A DNA stretch of 64,000 bases, taken from Stigmatella erecta (GTDB lineage: Bacteria > Myxococcota > Myxococcia > Myxococcales > Myxococcaceae). Shown piece after piece: positions 28,505 to 37,097 of this stretch (positions are counted from its first letter, which is position 1; every line of letters starts with the position of its first letter). Position numbers and translations under genes: made by a program. Under the pieces are notes generated by a model, which was given only the letters and a program-made list of their open reading frames with translations, was not told the origin of the DNA and did no database searches. Where the stretch lies: contig NZ_FOIJ01000017.1 of the NCBI RefSeq assembly GCF_900111745.1, positions 1 through 64,000 of the forward strand. Direction: 5' to 3'.

Positions 28505-29447
28505 GCTCCCGCAGGGCCGTGACCATCGGCTCCACGAGCTCCTTGCCCCGGAGCGCCGCGAGCCAGCGCCCGGGGATGGCCTCGATGCCCTCGCGGATCC
28601 CCGCGATGCCCCCGGCCACGGCGGCGGTGGTGTCGGTGTCGTGGCCCAGCACCACGGCCGCCTTCACCACCTGCTCGTAGGTGGCCCCGGCCCTCAGGCA
28701 GTCCCGCGCCGAGAGCAGACAGTCCACCACGTACCCGGAGCCCTGCCCGGCCTCCGGGGCGTGGGGCCGCACGTGGGTGTCCAGCTCCTCGCGGGCCGCG
28801 GTTCCCACGGGAAACAGCCGGTGGAACGCGGCCACGGCCTCCTCCCACGGGTGCGCCTCGCCCTCCCACGTCCTCCGGGCCCAGAGGCAATACAGCGCGC
28901 AGCACACCTGCGAGCGCAGGTGGCCGTGCGTCACCAGGGACTGCCGCATGGCATCCGCCACGAGCGCCTCATCGGTCCCCCCATGCCAGAGCGCCAGCGG
29001 GAGCACCCGCATCAGGGAGCCGTTGCCGTTGTCCCGCTCGCCCCGGGGGCCGGACAGGTGCCCCGGGGTGCCCGCCCGGAACTCCGAGAGGGCGCTCCGG
29101 GTCTGGATGCCCACGTCGAAGACGTGGTGGTCCACGGCCATGTAGCCCAGCTCGTACCAGTTCACGAGCCGCCGCCCGAGGTCCTCCAGGTCCAGCTGCT
29201 GCCGGTCCAGCAACGAGGCCAGCAGGCAGTTGGCCTGGGCCCCGTCATCGGACCACGTGCCCGGCGCAATCCCGGCGTGGGCCCGCGGGAAGCCCGGGGG
29301 CGGCTCGAACTCGAGCTGTTCTGCCGGCGGAATCCGGGCGGGCGGGTGGAACTCGTAGGGGACGCCCAGCGCATCCCCCACCAAGAGCCCATACACCCCA
29401 CCCTCCAGCCGCTGCGCGTCCGTAGGCTTCCGAAGCAACCCCACCAT
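28482..29447 (-). CDS. ADP-ribosylglycohydrolase (DraG/ARH) family protein
   Basis: 321 residues from the ATG at 29447, which has a strong GGAGGTGG; the longer frame upstream is not coding. N-terminal GGVYGLLVGDALGVPYEF and the two magnesium motifs GTWSDDGAQ (near residue 65) and LGHDTDTTAAVAGGIAG (near 280) are typical of the family. Members remove ADP-ribose from protein side chains or cleave related compounds. DraG reverses ADP-ribosylation of nitrogenase reductase in other bacteria; no such partner is seen here. Confidence 0.85.
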   Translation of the reverse strand: MVGLLRKPTDAQRLEGGVYGLLVGDALGVPYEFHPPARIPPAEQLEFEPPPGFPRAHAGIAPGTWSDDGAQANCLLASLLDRQQLDLEDLGRRLVNWYELGYMAVDHHVFDVGIQTRSALSEFRAGTPGHLSGPRGERDNGNGSLMRVLPLALWHGGTDEALVADAMRQSLVTHGHLRSQVCCALYCLWARRTWEGEAHPWEEAVAAFHRLFPVGTAAREELDTHVRPHAPEAGQGSGYVVDCLLSARDCLRAGATYEQVVKAAVVLGHDTDTTAAVAGGIAGIREGIEAIPGRWLAALRGKELVEPMVTALRELRARRPS

Positions 29448-29594
29448 GCCTGCCACCTCCGATGAGTTCCTCTTCTTGGCCGGAGGGAGGAAAAACCACC
29501 CTCCGGATCCGTTCTTCCACGCGAGCTTTCCGCCAGCGGGTGTAGTATCCCCCGCCCCGGATGGGTTCACCCGGAAGTCGAGGAGGACACACGA

Positions 29595-29810
29595 ATGACC
29601 CCGCTGTCAGGCGATCTCTTTTTCCTTTTCCTCACCGTTGGCATCGTCCTGGCCGTCCGGGGAATCATGTTCTACGGCAGCGTCGAGTCGGCGCCCCCCG
29701 AGAAGAAGAAGGCCCAGACCATCAAGGGCATCGTCACCCTCTTGGTGGGCCTGACGCTGGTGTTCTCGAACGCCCTGGGCTTCGTGAACTACCTGCGCGC
29801 CCACATGTAA
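29595..29810 (+). CDS. Small two-span membrane protein
   Basis: 71 residues with GAGGAGG upstream. Two hydrophobic spans (FFLFLTVGIVLAVRGIMFYG and GIVTLLVGLTLVFSNALGFV) joined by a charged loop (SAPPEKKKAQ). No family recognised. It ends 7 nt before the convergent folD stop. Confidence 0.7.
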   Translation: MTPLSGDLFFLFLTVGIVLAVRGIMFYGSVESAPPEKKKAQTIKGIVTLLVGLTLVFSNALGFVNYLRAHM

Positions 29811-29817
29811 GGCGCCG

Positions 29818-30663
29818 CTACACGCCGCCCGAGGCGGCGAGGAGCGTGTTGCGCATCAACATGGCGATGGTCATCGGGCCCACGCCCCCGGGCACCGGGG
29901 TGATGGCCGAGGCCCGCTGGGACGCGGCCTGAAACGCCACGTCCCCCACCAGCTTCCCATCCGGCTTGCGGTTCATCCCCACGTCGATGACCACCGCGCC
30001 AGGTTTGAGCCACTCGCCCTGGATGAGCTCGGGCACCCCCACCGCGACGACCAGGATGTCCGCCTGCGCCACCTCGCGGGGCAGGTCGCTCTTGCGGTGG
30101 CAGACCGTCACCGTGGCGTCCGCCTGAAGCAGCATCAACGCCATGGGCTTGCCCACGATGTTGCTGCGCCCCACCACCACGGCCCGCTTGCCCGCGGGCG
30201 CGCAGCCCGCCTCCTCCAGCAGCCGCATGGCCCCCAGGGGCGTGCAGGGCCTCATCCCCGGCTGCCCCAGCGACAGCAGGCCCGCGTTCACCGGGTGGAA
30301 GCCATCCACGTCCTTCGCGGGGCTCACGGCGGAGATGACGCGCTCCGCGTCGATGTGCTTGGGCAGCGGGAGCTGCACGAGGATGCCGTGGACGGAGGCG
30401 TCCTCGTTGAGCTGCCGCACCCGGACGAGCAGGGCCTCCTGGGAGATGTCCTCCCGCAGGTGGTGCTCCCAGGAGCGGAAGCCCACCTCCTCGGCCGCCT
30501 TCTTCTTGCCCGTGACGTAGATTTTCGAGGCGGGATCCTCCCCCACCCGGACCACCGCGAGCCCTGGAACCCCCCCCCGCGCGGCCTTGAAGCGCTCGAC
30601 ATCCGCCTGGACTTCCGCCCGGACCCGCGCCGCGACTGCCTTGCCATCGATCAACTGGGCCAT
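29818..30663 (-). CDS. folD: Bifunctional methylene-THF dehydrogenase/methenyl-THF cyclohydrolase
   Basis: 281 residues from the ATG at 30663, the usual 280-300. [14 protein letters not shown] carries the catalytic lysine; [26 protein letters not shown] and [18 protein letters not shown] are the classic FolD motifs. It interconverts 5,10-methylene-THF and 10-formyl-THF with NADP. A run of nine G (C on the plus strand, 30570-30578) lies near its 5' end. With gcvTHP and metF it completes a local one-carbon set. Confidence 0.97.
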   Translation of the reverse strand: MAQLIDGKAVAARVRAEVQADVERFKAARGGVPGLAVVRVGEDPASKIYVTGKKKAAEEVGFRSWEHHLREDISQEALLVRVRQLNEDASVHGILVQLPLPKHIDAERVISAVSPAKDVDGFHPVNAGLLSLGQPGMRPCTPLGAMRLLEEAGCAPAGKRAVVVGRSNIVGKPMALMLLQADATVTVCHRKSDLPREVAQADILVVAVGVPELIQGEWLKPGAVVIDVGMNRKPDGKLVGDVAFQAASQRASAITPVPGGVGPMTIAMLMRNTLLAASGGV

Positions 30664-30715
30664 AAGAGGCCGGACTCTATGCAAAACTGGGGGTCTTCGA
30701 GGGAGTGAAGCGGGC

Positions 30716-31525
30716 GTGGCCCCTGGAAAAGTTCTCGGCGCGATGGTTGGGCTGATGATCGGGCTCTGGCTCGGGGGCCCGCTGTCCATCATCCTGTGCA
30801 CCTTCGTGGGCGCCGTGGCCGGCCACTTCTACGACCAGGCCAATGCCCTGCCCCCGGAGGACCCTACCGAAGGGCTGCGCGAGCGCTTCGAGCCTCCCGG
30901 CCTCCCCGAGCCCCTGTCCCGCGCGGCGCTCGACGACGAGGCCCAGGAGCACTTCGCCCGGCACCTGTGTGCCCTCTTCATCGAGGTGGCCCGGGCCGAC
31001 GGCGAGGTCGTCCGGGACGAGGTGCGCGTGGCGCGCGAGTACTTCCAGAACGAGCTGAAGTACGGCCCCGAGGCGCTGCACCTCGTGCGCGGGCACCTCA
31101 AGGCGTTCCTGGCCCGCCCGCCCCACCTGGCGGAGTCCATCGCCGCCTGCCGCGAGGAGCTGCCCACCGCGGACCGGCTCCTGCTGGTGGACGCGCTCTA
31201 CCAGCTGGCCCTCACCGATGGCCCCCTCCAGCGCTCCGAGCAGGAGACCCTGCGGCAGATCGCCCAGGGCCTGGGGCTGTCCGAGGAGGACCGGCGGGCC
31301 GTGGCCACCCGGTACCTCGCGGTGGACGACAGCCAGTACGCCCGGCTCGGGCTGACGCCCGAGGCCACGGACGCGGAGGTGAAGCGCGCCTACCGCCAGC
31401 TCGCCGCCGCCCACCACCCCGACCGCGTCACCCACCTGGGACAGGGAGCGATCGAGCAAGCCACCCGGCGCTTCCACGAGATTCAGCAGGCATATGAGGA
31501 AATCAGACGCCTGCGCGGGCTATAG
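30716..31525 (+). CDS. djlA: DjlA-like co-chaperone: membrane anchor, TerB-like domain, C-terminal J domain
   Basis: 269 residues from a GTG at 30716 (GAGGGAG upstream); DjlA of E. coli is 271. A Gly-rich membrane span ([15 protein letters not shown]...) lies at about 6-35, then a TerB/DjlA-type helical domain ([16 protein letters not shown] near 90-190), then a J domain at the C-terminus with the HPD triad in AAHHPDRV. DjlA stimulates DnaK ATPase at the inner membrane. The layout matches DjlA more than classical DnaJ (no Gly/Phe or zinc domain). Confidence 0.87.
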   Translation: MAPGKVLGAMVGLMIGLWLGGPLSIILCTFVGAVAGHFYDQANALPPEDPTEGLRERFEPPGLPEPLSRAALDDEAQEHFARHLCALFIEVARADGEVVRDEVRVAREYFQNELKYGPEALHLVRGHLKAFLARPPHLAESIAACREELPTADRLLLVDALYQLALTDGPLQRSEQETLRQIAQGLGLSEEDRRAVATRYLAVDDSQYARLGLTPEATDAEVKRAYRQLAAAHHPDRVTHLGQGAIEQATRRFHEIQQAYEEIRRLRGL

Positions 31526-31567
31526 CGTGCGGTTAGAAACCTGGAAAAGCCCTGGAGCCCCGTCCTC

Positions 31568-32260
31568 ATGAGCAGCCACCGCAACGGCCCTCCCAAGAAG
31601 AAGGAAGAGGGCTTCAACAACAACCCCTTCAAGGACGTGATCAAGTCGCTCCAGAAGAAGGAGAAGGCCCCCGAGCCCGCCAAGGCCAAGGCCCCGCCTC
31701 CCCCGCCCCCCAAGAAGAAGGTCCCCCTGGAGGAGGACGATGCCTCCCTCTTCTACGCCGCCATGGACGGGGTGGCGCAGATCACCAACCGCGGGGAGGC
31801 CCCCAAGCCCAACCCCCGCCTGCCGGAGATCATCGACGAGAACGCCGAGGCGCTCGCCCAGCTCTCGGAGCTCGTCGCCGGGCAGGAGGGCGAGTTCGAC
31901 TTCAACGGCTCGGAGGAGTTCATCGAGGGGGCCTCGCCCGGCACGGACCGGAACCTGTTGCGCGCGCTGCGCCGCGGGGACTTCTCCTGCCAGGCCCAGC
32001 TGGATCTCCACGGCATGACGCAGGTGGCAGCCAAGCAGGCCGTGGAGCAATTCCTCATCACCAGCCAGCGCGCCAAGAAGCGGTGCGTGCTCATCGTCCA
32101 CGGGCGCGGTTTGAACTCGAAGGACCAGATCCCCGTGCTCAAGGAAGGGCTCAAGGGGTGGCTGAGTCAGAAACGCATCGGAAAGATGGTGCTGGCGTTC
32201 GCCACCGCACGTCCTCAGGACGGGGGCGCGGGGGCCGTCTACGTGCTGCTTCGCCGGTAG
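31568..32260 (+). CDS. Smr-domain protein (SmrB-like)
   Basis: 230 residues. The N-terminal 60 are Lys/Pro-rich and disordered; the Smr domain starts near residue 140 with AQLDLHGMT and contains VLIVHGRG (about 175-182) and MVLAFATARPQDGGAGAVYVLL at the end. The LDLHGM and HGRG motifs are those of the SmrA/SmrB endonuclease branch. E. coli SmrB cleaves mRNA at collided ribosomes. Function here is inferred from that family. Confidence 0.82.
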   Translation: MSSHRNGPPKKKEEGFNNNPFKDVIKSLQKKEKAPEPAKAKAPPPPPPKKKVPLEEDDASLFYAAMDGVAQITNRGEAPKPNPRLPEIIDENAEALAQLSELVAGQEGEFDFNGSEEFIEGASPGTDRNLLRALRRGDFSCQAQLDLHGMTQVAAKQAVEQFLITSQRAKKRCVLIVHGRGLNSKDQIPVLKEGLKGWLSQKRIGKMVLAFATARPQDGGAGAVYVLLRR

Positions 32261-32296
32261 CTGGACGCCTGGGCGGCACTGTGCATACATACCGCC

Positions 32297-33292
32297 ATGG
32301 CTCGCGACCTTATTGACCTGCACATCCACGTGGGCGGATCCGTGGCGCCTCATGTCCTCTGGTCCATTGCGCACCAGCAGGGCTTCAAACTCCCGGTCAA
32401 AAACTACTTCGACTTCGTCGAACTCATCACCTCCCGGCCCGGCAAGGTGGGCAGCCTGGAGGACTATCTGAAGATCCTCCACACCTGGACGGAGAAGATT
32501 CAGTCCTCTCCCAGCGCCATCGAGCGCTCCGTCTACGAGGTGATTGGCAAGGAGTACCGCGGCAGCCGGGTGACGCAGATCGAGCTGCGCTTCAACCCGA
32601 TGAAGCGCAACCTCAGCTCCGAGCTGGACCTGGACCACATCATCCACGCGGCGCTGCGCGGCATGGACCGGGCCATCCTGGAGTACGACGTGAAGGTGGG
32701 GCTCATCTTCTGCCTGGCGCGCGAGTTCAACCACTCGCTCAACTCCATCCTCGTGGACAAGGCCATCAAGTACCGCACCCGCGGCGTGTACGGCATCGAC
32801 CTGGCCGGCACCGAGACGAACGCCATGGAGCTGCGCCCCGAGGTGGTGTCCCAGTACGAGGACCTCTTCGCCAAGGCGCGGCGCGCGGGCCTCAAGTGCA
32901 CCGTGCACACCGGCGAGACGAAGGGCACGGGCGCCGAGGGCGTCATGGCGGTCATCGAGCGCCTCAAGCCGCACCGCATCGGCCACGGCATCCGCGCCGC
33001 CTATGACGAGGAGGCGATGAAGATGCTCCGGGAGAACGACGTGGTGCTGGAGCTGTGCCCCACCTCCAACCTGCACACCAAGGCGGTGGAGGGGCTGGAC
33101 GAGCTGCGCCACATCATCAAGACCTTCTGGGACCGGCGCGTGAAGTTCACCATCAACACCGACGGGCCGTACCTCCTGGAGACGGACATGCGCCGGGAGA
33201 TCGAGCTGGTGGAGCGCAACGGCATCCTCACCCCCGAGCAGGTGGACCAGACGCTGGCCTGGGCGCGCCAGTCCTCCTTCATTCCCGCCTGA
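32297..33292 (+). CDS. Adenosine-deaminase-like amidohydrolase with altered substrate residues
   Basis: 331 residues. Metal and catalytic residues of the ADA fold are present: H9-x-H11, H204 and E207 (HTGE), H230 (IGHG), D289 (NTDG). But the Asp that binds the nucleoside ribose after the first HxH is replaced (HIHVGG, G13 where adenosine deaminase has Asp), and the second Asp of the usual DD pair is G290. So a deaminase or other amidohydrolase is likely, but adenosine as substrate is not. It overlaps pyrD by one base (TGATG), suggesting a pyrimidine or purine context. Confidence 0.78.
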   Translation: MARDLIDLHIHVGGSVAPHVLWSIAHQQGFKLPVKNYFDFVELITSRPGKVGSLEDYLKILHTWTEKIQSSPSAIERSVYEVIGKEYRGSRVTQIELRFNPMKRNLSSELDLDHIIHAALRGMDRAILEYDVKVGLIFCLAREFNHSLNSILVDKAIKYRTRGVYGIDLAGTETNAMELRPEVVSQYEDLFAKARRAGLKCTVHTGETKGTGAEGVMAVIERLKPHRIGHGIRAAYDEEAMKMLRENDVVLELCPTSNLHTKAVEGLDELRHIIKTFWDRRVKFTINTDGPYLLETDMRREIELVERNGILTPEQVDQTLAWARQSSFIPA

Positions 33293-34404
33293 TGTACCGC
33301 CTCGTCCGCGCCCTCCTCTTCCAGTTCTCCCCCGAGCGCGCGCACCGGCTCGGCATGCTCGGCCTGCGGCTGCTCGGCGCCTGGCCCGCCCTGTGCCGGC
33401 GCCTGCGCACGCGCGCCCTGCCCGCGGGCGCCGTGGACCTCTCCGTGGAGGTGGCGGGCCTGCGCTTCGCCCACCCGCTCGCCCTGGCCGCCGGCCTGGA
33501 CAAGGACGCCGAGGCGGTGGATGGCCTGTTCGCCTGTGGCTTCTCCGCGGTGGAGATTGGCACCGTCACCCCCCGGCCCCAGCCCGGCAACCCCCGCCCG
33601 CGCCTGTTCCGGCTGCCCGAGCACCAGGCCCTCATCAACCGCATGGGCTTCAACAACCACGGCGCCGCCGTGGCCGCCGCGCACCTCCAGGCCCGCGCGT
33701 GGCACCCCGCCCCCCTGGGCGTGAACCTCGGCAAGAACAAGGACACGCCCCTGGAGCAGGCCGTGGAGGACTATGTGGCCTGCGTGGATACCCTGGCGCC
33801 GCTCGGGGACTATGTCGTCGTCAACGCCAGCTCGCCCAACACGCCGGGCCTGCGCAAGCTCCAGGAGCCCGAGCAGCTCACCGCCCTGCTGCGCGCGGTG
33901 AAGGCGCGGCTGGAGCGCGTGGCCCCCGGCAAGCCCCTGTTCCTGAAGATTGCCCCGGATCTCACCCCGGAGGCCGTGGACGAGGTGGTGGACGTGGCGC
34001 TCGCGTGTGGGCTCTCCGGGCTCATCGCCACCAACACCACCGTGGCGCGCCCTTTCGCCCACCCCCTGGCCTCCGAGGCGGGGGGGCTGTCCGGCGCCCC
34101 CGTGCGAGAGCCCGCCAACGCCGTCATCCGCCGGGCCTGGCAGCGCAGCCGCGGCACCCTGCCCATCATCGGCGTGGGCGGCGTGTTCACCGCCGAGGAC
34201 GTGTACGAGAAGCTGCGCGCGGGCGCCTCGGTGGTGCAGGTCTACACCGGCTTCATCTACGAGGGGCCGGGCATGGTGCGCCGCCGGGTCCGCGAGCTGG
34301 AGGCCCTGCTGGCCCGCCACGGCGTCCGCTCGGTGCGCGAGGTGGTGGGGGCGGCCCATGCCACCCCTGGAAATGAGGACGCCCGCCGGCCCCTTGGAGT
34401 TTGA
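33292..34404 (+). CDS. pyrD: Dihydroorotate dehydrogenase, class 2 (quinone)
   Basis: 370 residues from the ATG at 33292. N-terminal amphipathic helices (MYRLVRALLFQFSPERAHRL) mark the membrane-bound class 2 form. FMN and catalytic motifs: LAAGLDKDAEA, GVNLGKNKDT, VVNASSPNTPGLR (catalytic Ser region), VGGVFTAEDVYEKL and YTGFIYEGPGM. It oxidises dihydroorotate and feeds electrons to quinone in pyrimidine synthesis. Translationally coupled to the ADA-like gene. Confidence 0.96.
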   Translation: MYRLVRALLFQFSPERAHRLGMLGLRLLGAWPALCRRLRTRALPAGAVDLSVEVAGLRFAHPLALAAGLDKDAEAVDGLFACGFSAVEIGTVTPRPQPGNPRPRLFRLPEHQALINRMGFNNHGAAVAAAHLQARAWHPAPLGVNLGKNKDTPLEQAVEDYVACVDTLAPLGDYVVVNASSPNTPGLRKLQEPEQLTALLRAVKARLERVAPGKPLFLKIAPDLTPEAVDEVVDVALACGLSGLIATNTTVARPFAHPLASEAGGLSGAPVREPANAVIRRAWQRSRGTLPIIGVGGVFTAEDVYEKLRAGASVVQVYTGFIYEGPGMVRRRVRELEALLARHGVRSVREVVGAAHATPGNEDARRPLGV

Positions 34405-34417
34405 CCGGCGAGCGCCC

Positions 34418-34445
34418 GGGCTTCCGTCCCGAAGGACTCAAGCCC
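34418..34445. terminator. Hairpin after pyrD
   Basis: GGGCTT/AAGCCC enclosing GTCC-CGAA-GGAC, a two-tier stem with a CGAA tetraloop, 14 nt after the pyrD stop and before the convergent glycosyltransferase. No T-run. Confidence 0.4.
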
Positions 34446-34516
34446 CGTGATTCCCGTACTCCCCTAATTTGGATACTCCGGGATTTCCCGTCAAGTCTCT
34501 TTATCGAGTTTTCTTC

Positions 34517-35674
34517 TCAGTTGAGGGAAGACTTGGCCACGCTCTGGTAGAGATCGTGGTGCCGCTGGACCATGCGCTCCAGGGACAGCTCCCGCTGGAC
34601 GAAGGTCCGCGCGGCGGCGCCCATCTGCTGGGCGTGCCCGGGGTTGTCGAGAATCCGGCGGAAGGCCTGGCAGAGCTTCGCCGGGTCCTCCGGAGGCACC
34701 ACGAGCCCCCGCTCCCCGTCGACGATGAGGTCCGTGTTGGCCCCCACCGACGTCACCACCATGGGCAGCCCCGCGGCCATGCCCTCCATGACCGCGTTGG
34801 ACATGCCCTCGGCGGAGGAGCAGAGCACCCCCATCGCCGCCCGGGCGTAGAGCGCCGGCACGTCGATGCGGTGGCCCAGGAAGTGGGCGATGTCCGAGAC
34901 GCCCATCTCCGCGGCCTGCTGCTCCAGCCCGGCCCGGCGCGGCCCATCTCCCACGAGGTAGGCGTGCAGGGTGAGCCCCTCCTGGCGGAGCATCTGGAGC
35001 GCCTTCAGCAGGTCCTCCTGGCGCTTCACCGGGTGGTTCATGTTCGCCACGTGCAGCACCACCGGCGCGCCGCCCGTGTCCGGCACCGGCTGCCGGAGCC
35101 CTTCCTTCATGCGCGCATCGAAGCGCGGCAGATCCAGGCCGTTGTGGATGACGCTCACGCGCGAGGCGGGCACGCCCTCCTCCTCCACCAGCATCCGGCG
35201 GATGGCCTCCGCGTTGGCCACCACGTGGTCGGCCATGCGGCTGAAGCCCGCGTGCACGGCGCGCTTGGCGGGCCCGTGCCAGTGGGCCAGGTCCAGGCGC
35301 CCCACGATGACCTTGGTCCCCGCCAGCTTCGCCGCGGGCACCACCAGCATCGTCGAGTAGAAGTCGTGCACGTGCACCAGCGAGATGCGGTTCTGCTTGA
35401 ACCACTTGGCCAGGCGCAGAATCTGCCAGGCCGTGTTGGGCCGCATCAGCGAGCCGTTGAGCGGGAACTCCTCGGGCTTGAAGCCCAGCTCCCGGAGCGT
35501 CCCCACCAGGGGCCCCGCGTCCTGAAGGACGGAGACCTGGAGGCGGTAGCTCTGGGGCAACCCGCGCAGCAGCTCCAGCACCTGCACTTCCGTACCACCG
35601 ATATGAAATGACCGCGTGAACTGCATCAGGCGGATGGGCTCCCCGCCCTGCTCCGCTGCCTTCTCAGGCCGCAT
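34517..35674 (-). CDS. Glycosyltransferase, GT4 family
   Basis: 385 residues from the ATG at 35674. GT-B fold: N-terminal FTRSFHIGGTEVQVLELL, donor-site VIHNGLDLPRF and the EX7E motif (SSAEGMSNAVMEGMAAGLPMV) near residue 300. It transfers a sugar from a nucleotide sugar to a growing glycan. Its start overlaps the end of the O-antigen ligase-like gene by 11 nt, so the pair probably builds one surface polysaccharide. Confidence 0.87.
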   Translation of the reverse strand: MRPEKAAEQGGEPIRLMQFTRSFHIGGTEVQVLELLRGLPQSYRLQVSVLQDAGPLVGTLRELGFKPEEFPLNGSLMRPNTAWQILRLAKWFKQNRISLVHVHDFYSTMLVVPAAKLAGTKVIVGRLDLAHWHGPAKRAVHAGFSRMADHVVANAEAIRRMLVEEEGVPASRVSVIHNGLDLPRFDARMKEGLRQPVPDTGGAPVVLHVANMNHPVKRQEDLLKALQMLRQEGLTLHAYLVGDGPRRAGLEQQAAEMGVSDIAHFLGHRIDVPALYARAAMGVLCSSAEGMSNAVMEGMAAGLPMVVTSVGANTDLIVDGERGLVVPPEDPAKLCQAFRRILDNPGHAQQMGAAARTFVQRELSLERMVQRHHDLYQSVAKSSLN

Positions 35675-36947
35675 GCCCTGACCCCTCCCACGCCGCCGCG
35701 CTCTTGTCCGCGGCCGGCATCCGTTGCACGACCAAGGCGGTCTCCTCCCGAGCCTGGGCGATGCGCTGCGCGCTCGCCGCCAGTCCAAACAGCACGTAGA
35801 GGTGCGCGGACAGGATGTAACCCGAGAAGAGATCGCACACGAGATAGCCTGCCATCGATGCGGCGAGGGCCCGGGCCAGCCAGCCCATCTGCGCATCCTT
35901 CGAGGCCGCGAAGGCGCCGCCCGTGGCGCCCCCCGCGAACACGAGGAACAGCGCCAGCCCCACGAACCCCAGCTCACCGATGACGTCCAGGAAGATGTTG
36001 TGCGCCACGTACGCCTGCCGCGCCTCGGGCGGCGCGTACAGCGGCCACGCGAAGCGGAAGCCGCCCGCGCCCACGCCCAAGAGCGGCTTGTCCAGGCTGA
36101 TGCGCGAGGCCACCTGCCAGGCGTACACGCGGCCCATGGCGGAGGCGTCCTGGTGGAAGGACGTCACCGTCTCGTTGCGCTGCCAGAAGCTCTTCGGCGC
36201 GAACAGCACCAAGCCCAGCGCGAGCAACCCGCCCACCACCACCGCCTGGATGCGCCGCTTCTCGCGGATGGCCCACACGCCCATGGCCACCGACAGGCCG
36301 ATGAAGCCGCCACGCGAGTGGCTGAGCACGATGGCCACCACCGACAGCACCGCCGCCAGGGCGCACAGGACGCGCATCAGCCAGCCGGACTCCTTGCGCG
36401 CCAGGAACGCCACCGCCAGCGGCACCACCAGCGCCATGTTCATGGCCATGTGGTTGGGGTCCGCGTACACGCCGACCCAGCGCGAGCGGAAGCCCTCCAC
36501 CATGTCCACGCCCGTGCGGTACCAGTCGATGACGCCGATGGACGTCACGATGGAGCCCAGCACCATCGCCCCGCACATGAGCGCCAAGCGCCGGCCCGAG
36601 GTGATGACGTTGATGATGGTCAGGTAGATGGCGGTGAGCTTGAGCAGCTCGATGCCCGTGAACCGCGTCAGCTCCGGGTGGACCGACCAGGCCACCGAGG
36701 CGAACGCCAGCGCCGAGAAGCCCAGCAGGGCCAGCCCCCGCGCACCATCGAAATAGAGCGGCTCCGCGCGCCCCAAGCGGCGCAGCGCCATGAGCCCCGC
36801 CGCCAGCCCCGAGGTCAGCAGCGCGAGCCGCAGCGGTGCCAGGGCGGGGATCCACTCGCCAGGCACGGCGTACATGACCGCCGCGAAGCCCACCAGCGCG
36901 TAGAACGCCAGCACATCCCTTTGCTGCCCCTGCTCGCCCACACCCAT
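35664..36947 (-). CDS. O-antigen ligase/polymerase-like membrane protein
   Basis: 427 residues with ten or more hydrophobic spans. A Wzy/WaaL-type segment is visible (ADPNHMAMNMALVVPLAVAF near 165, SHSRGGFIGL near 210, and a periplasmic loop with AHNIFLDVIGELGF near 320). Such proteins join O-antigen or exopolysaccharide units to a lipid or to each other. ATG preceded by GGAGGAAGG. It is followed by the overlapping GT4 gene. Confidence 0.82.
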   Translation of the reverse strand: MGVGEQGQQRDVLAFYALVGFAAVMYAVPGEWIPALAPLRLALLTSGLAAGLMALRRLGRAEPLYFDGARGLALLGFSALAFASVAWSVHPELTRFTGIELLKLTAIYLTIINVITSGRRLALMCGAMVLGSIVTSIGVIDWYRTGVDMVEGFRSRWVGVYADPNHMAMNMALVVPLAVAFLARKESGWLMRVLCALAAVLSVVAIVLSHSRGGFIGLSVAMGVWAIREKRRIQAVVVGGLLALGLVLFAPKSFWQRNETVTSFHQDASAMGRVYAWQVASRISLDKPLLGVGAGGFRFAWPLYAPPEARQAYVAHNIFLDVIGELGFVGLALFLVFAGGATGGAFAASKDAQMGWLARALAASMAGYLVCDLFSGYILSAHLYVLFGLAASAQRIAQAREETALVVQRMPAADKSAAAWEGSGHAA

Positions 36948-37097
36948 ACCTTCCTCCCGGCTACTTCCGCTTTTCCGGAAACGCGTGCGTCTGGCCTAAG
37001 CAGGCAACATGCCAGCTGCCCTTCTGGGCAAAATCCCCGTGGATCCAACGCCTTGCGGCGAGAGCCCTCCGGGGTGACGCGGAGGAAGCTGTAAGAA

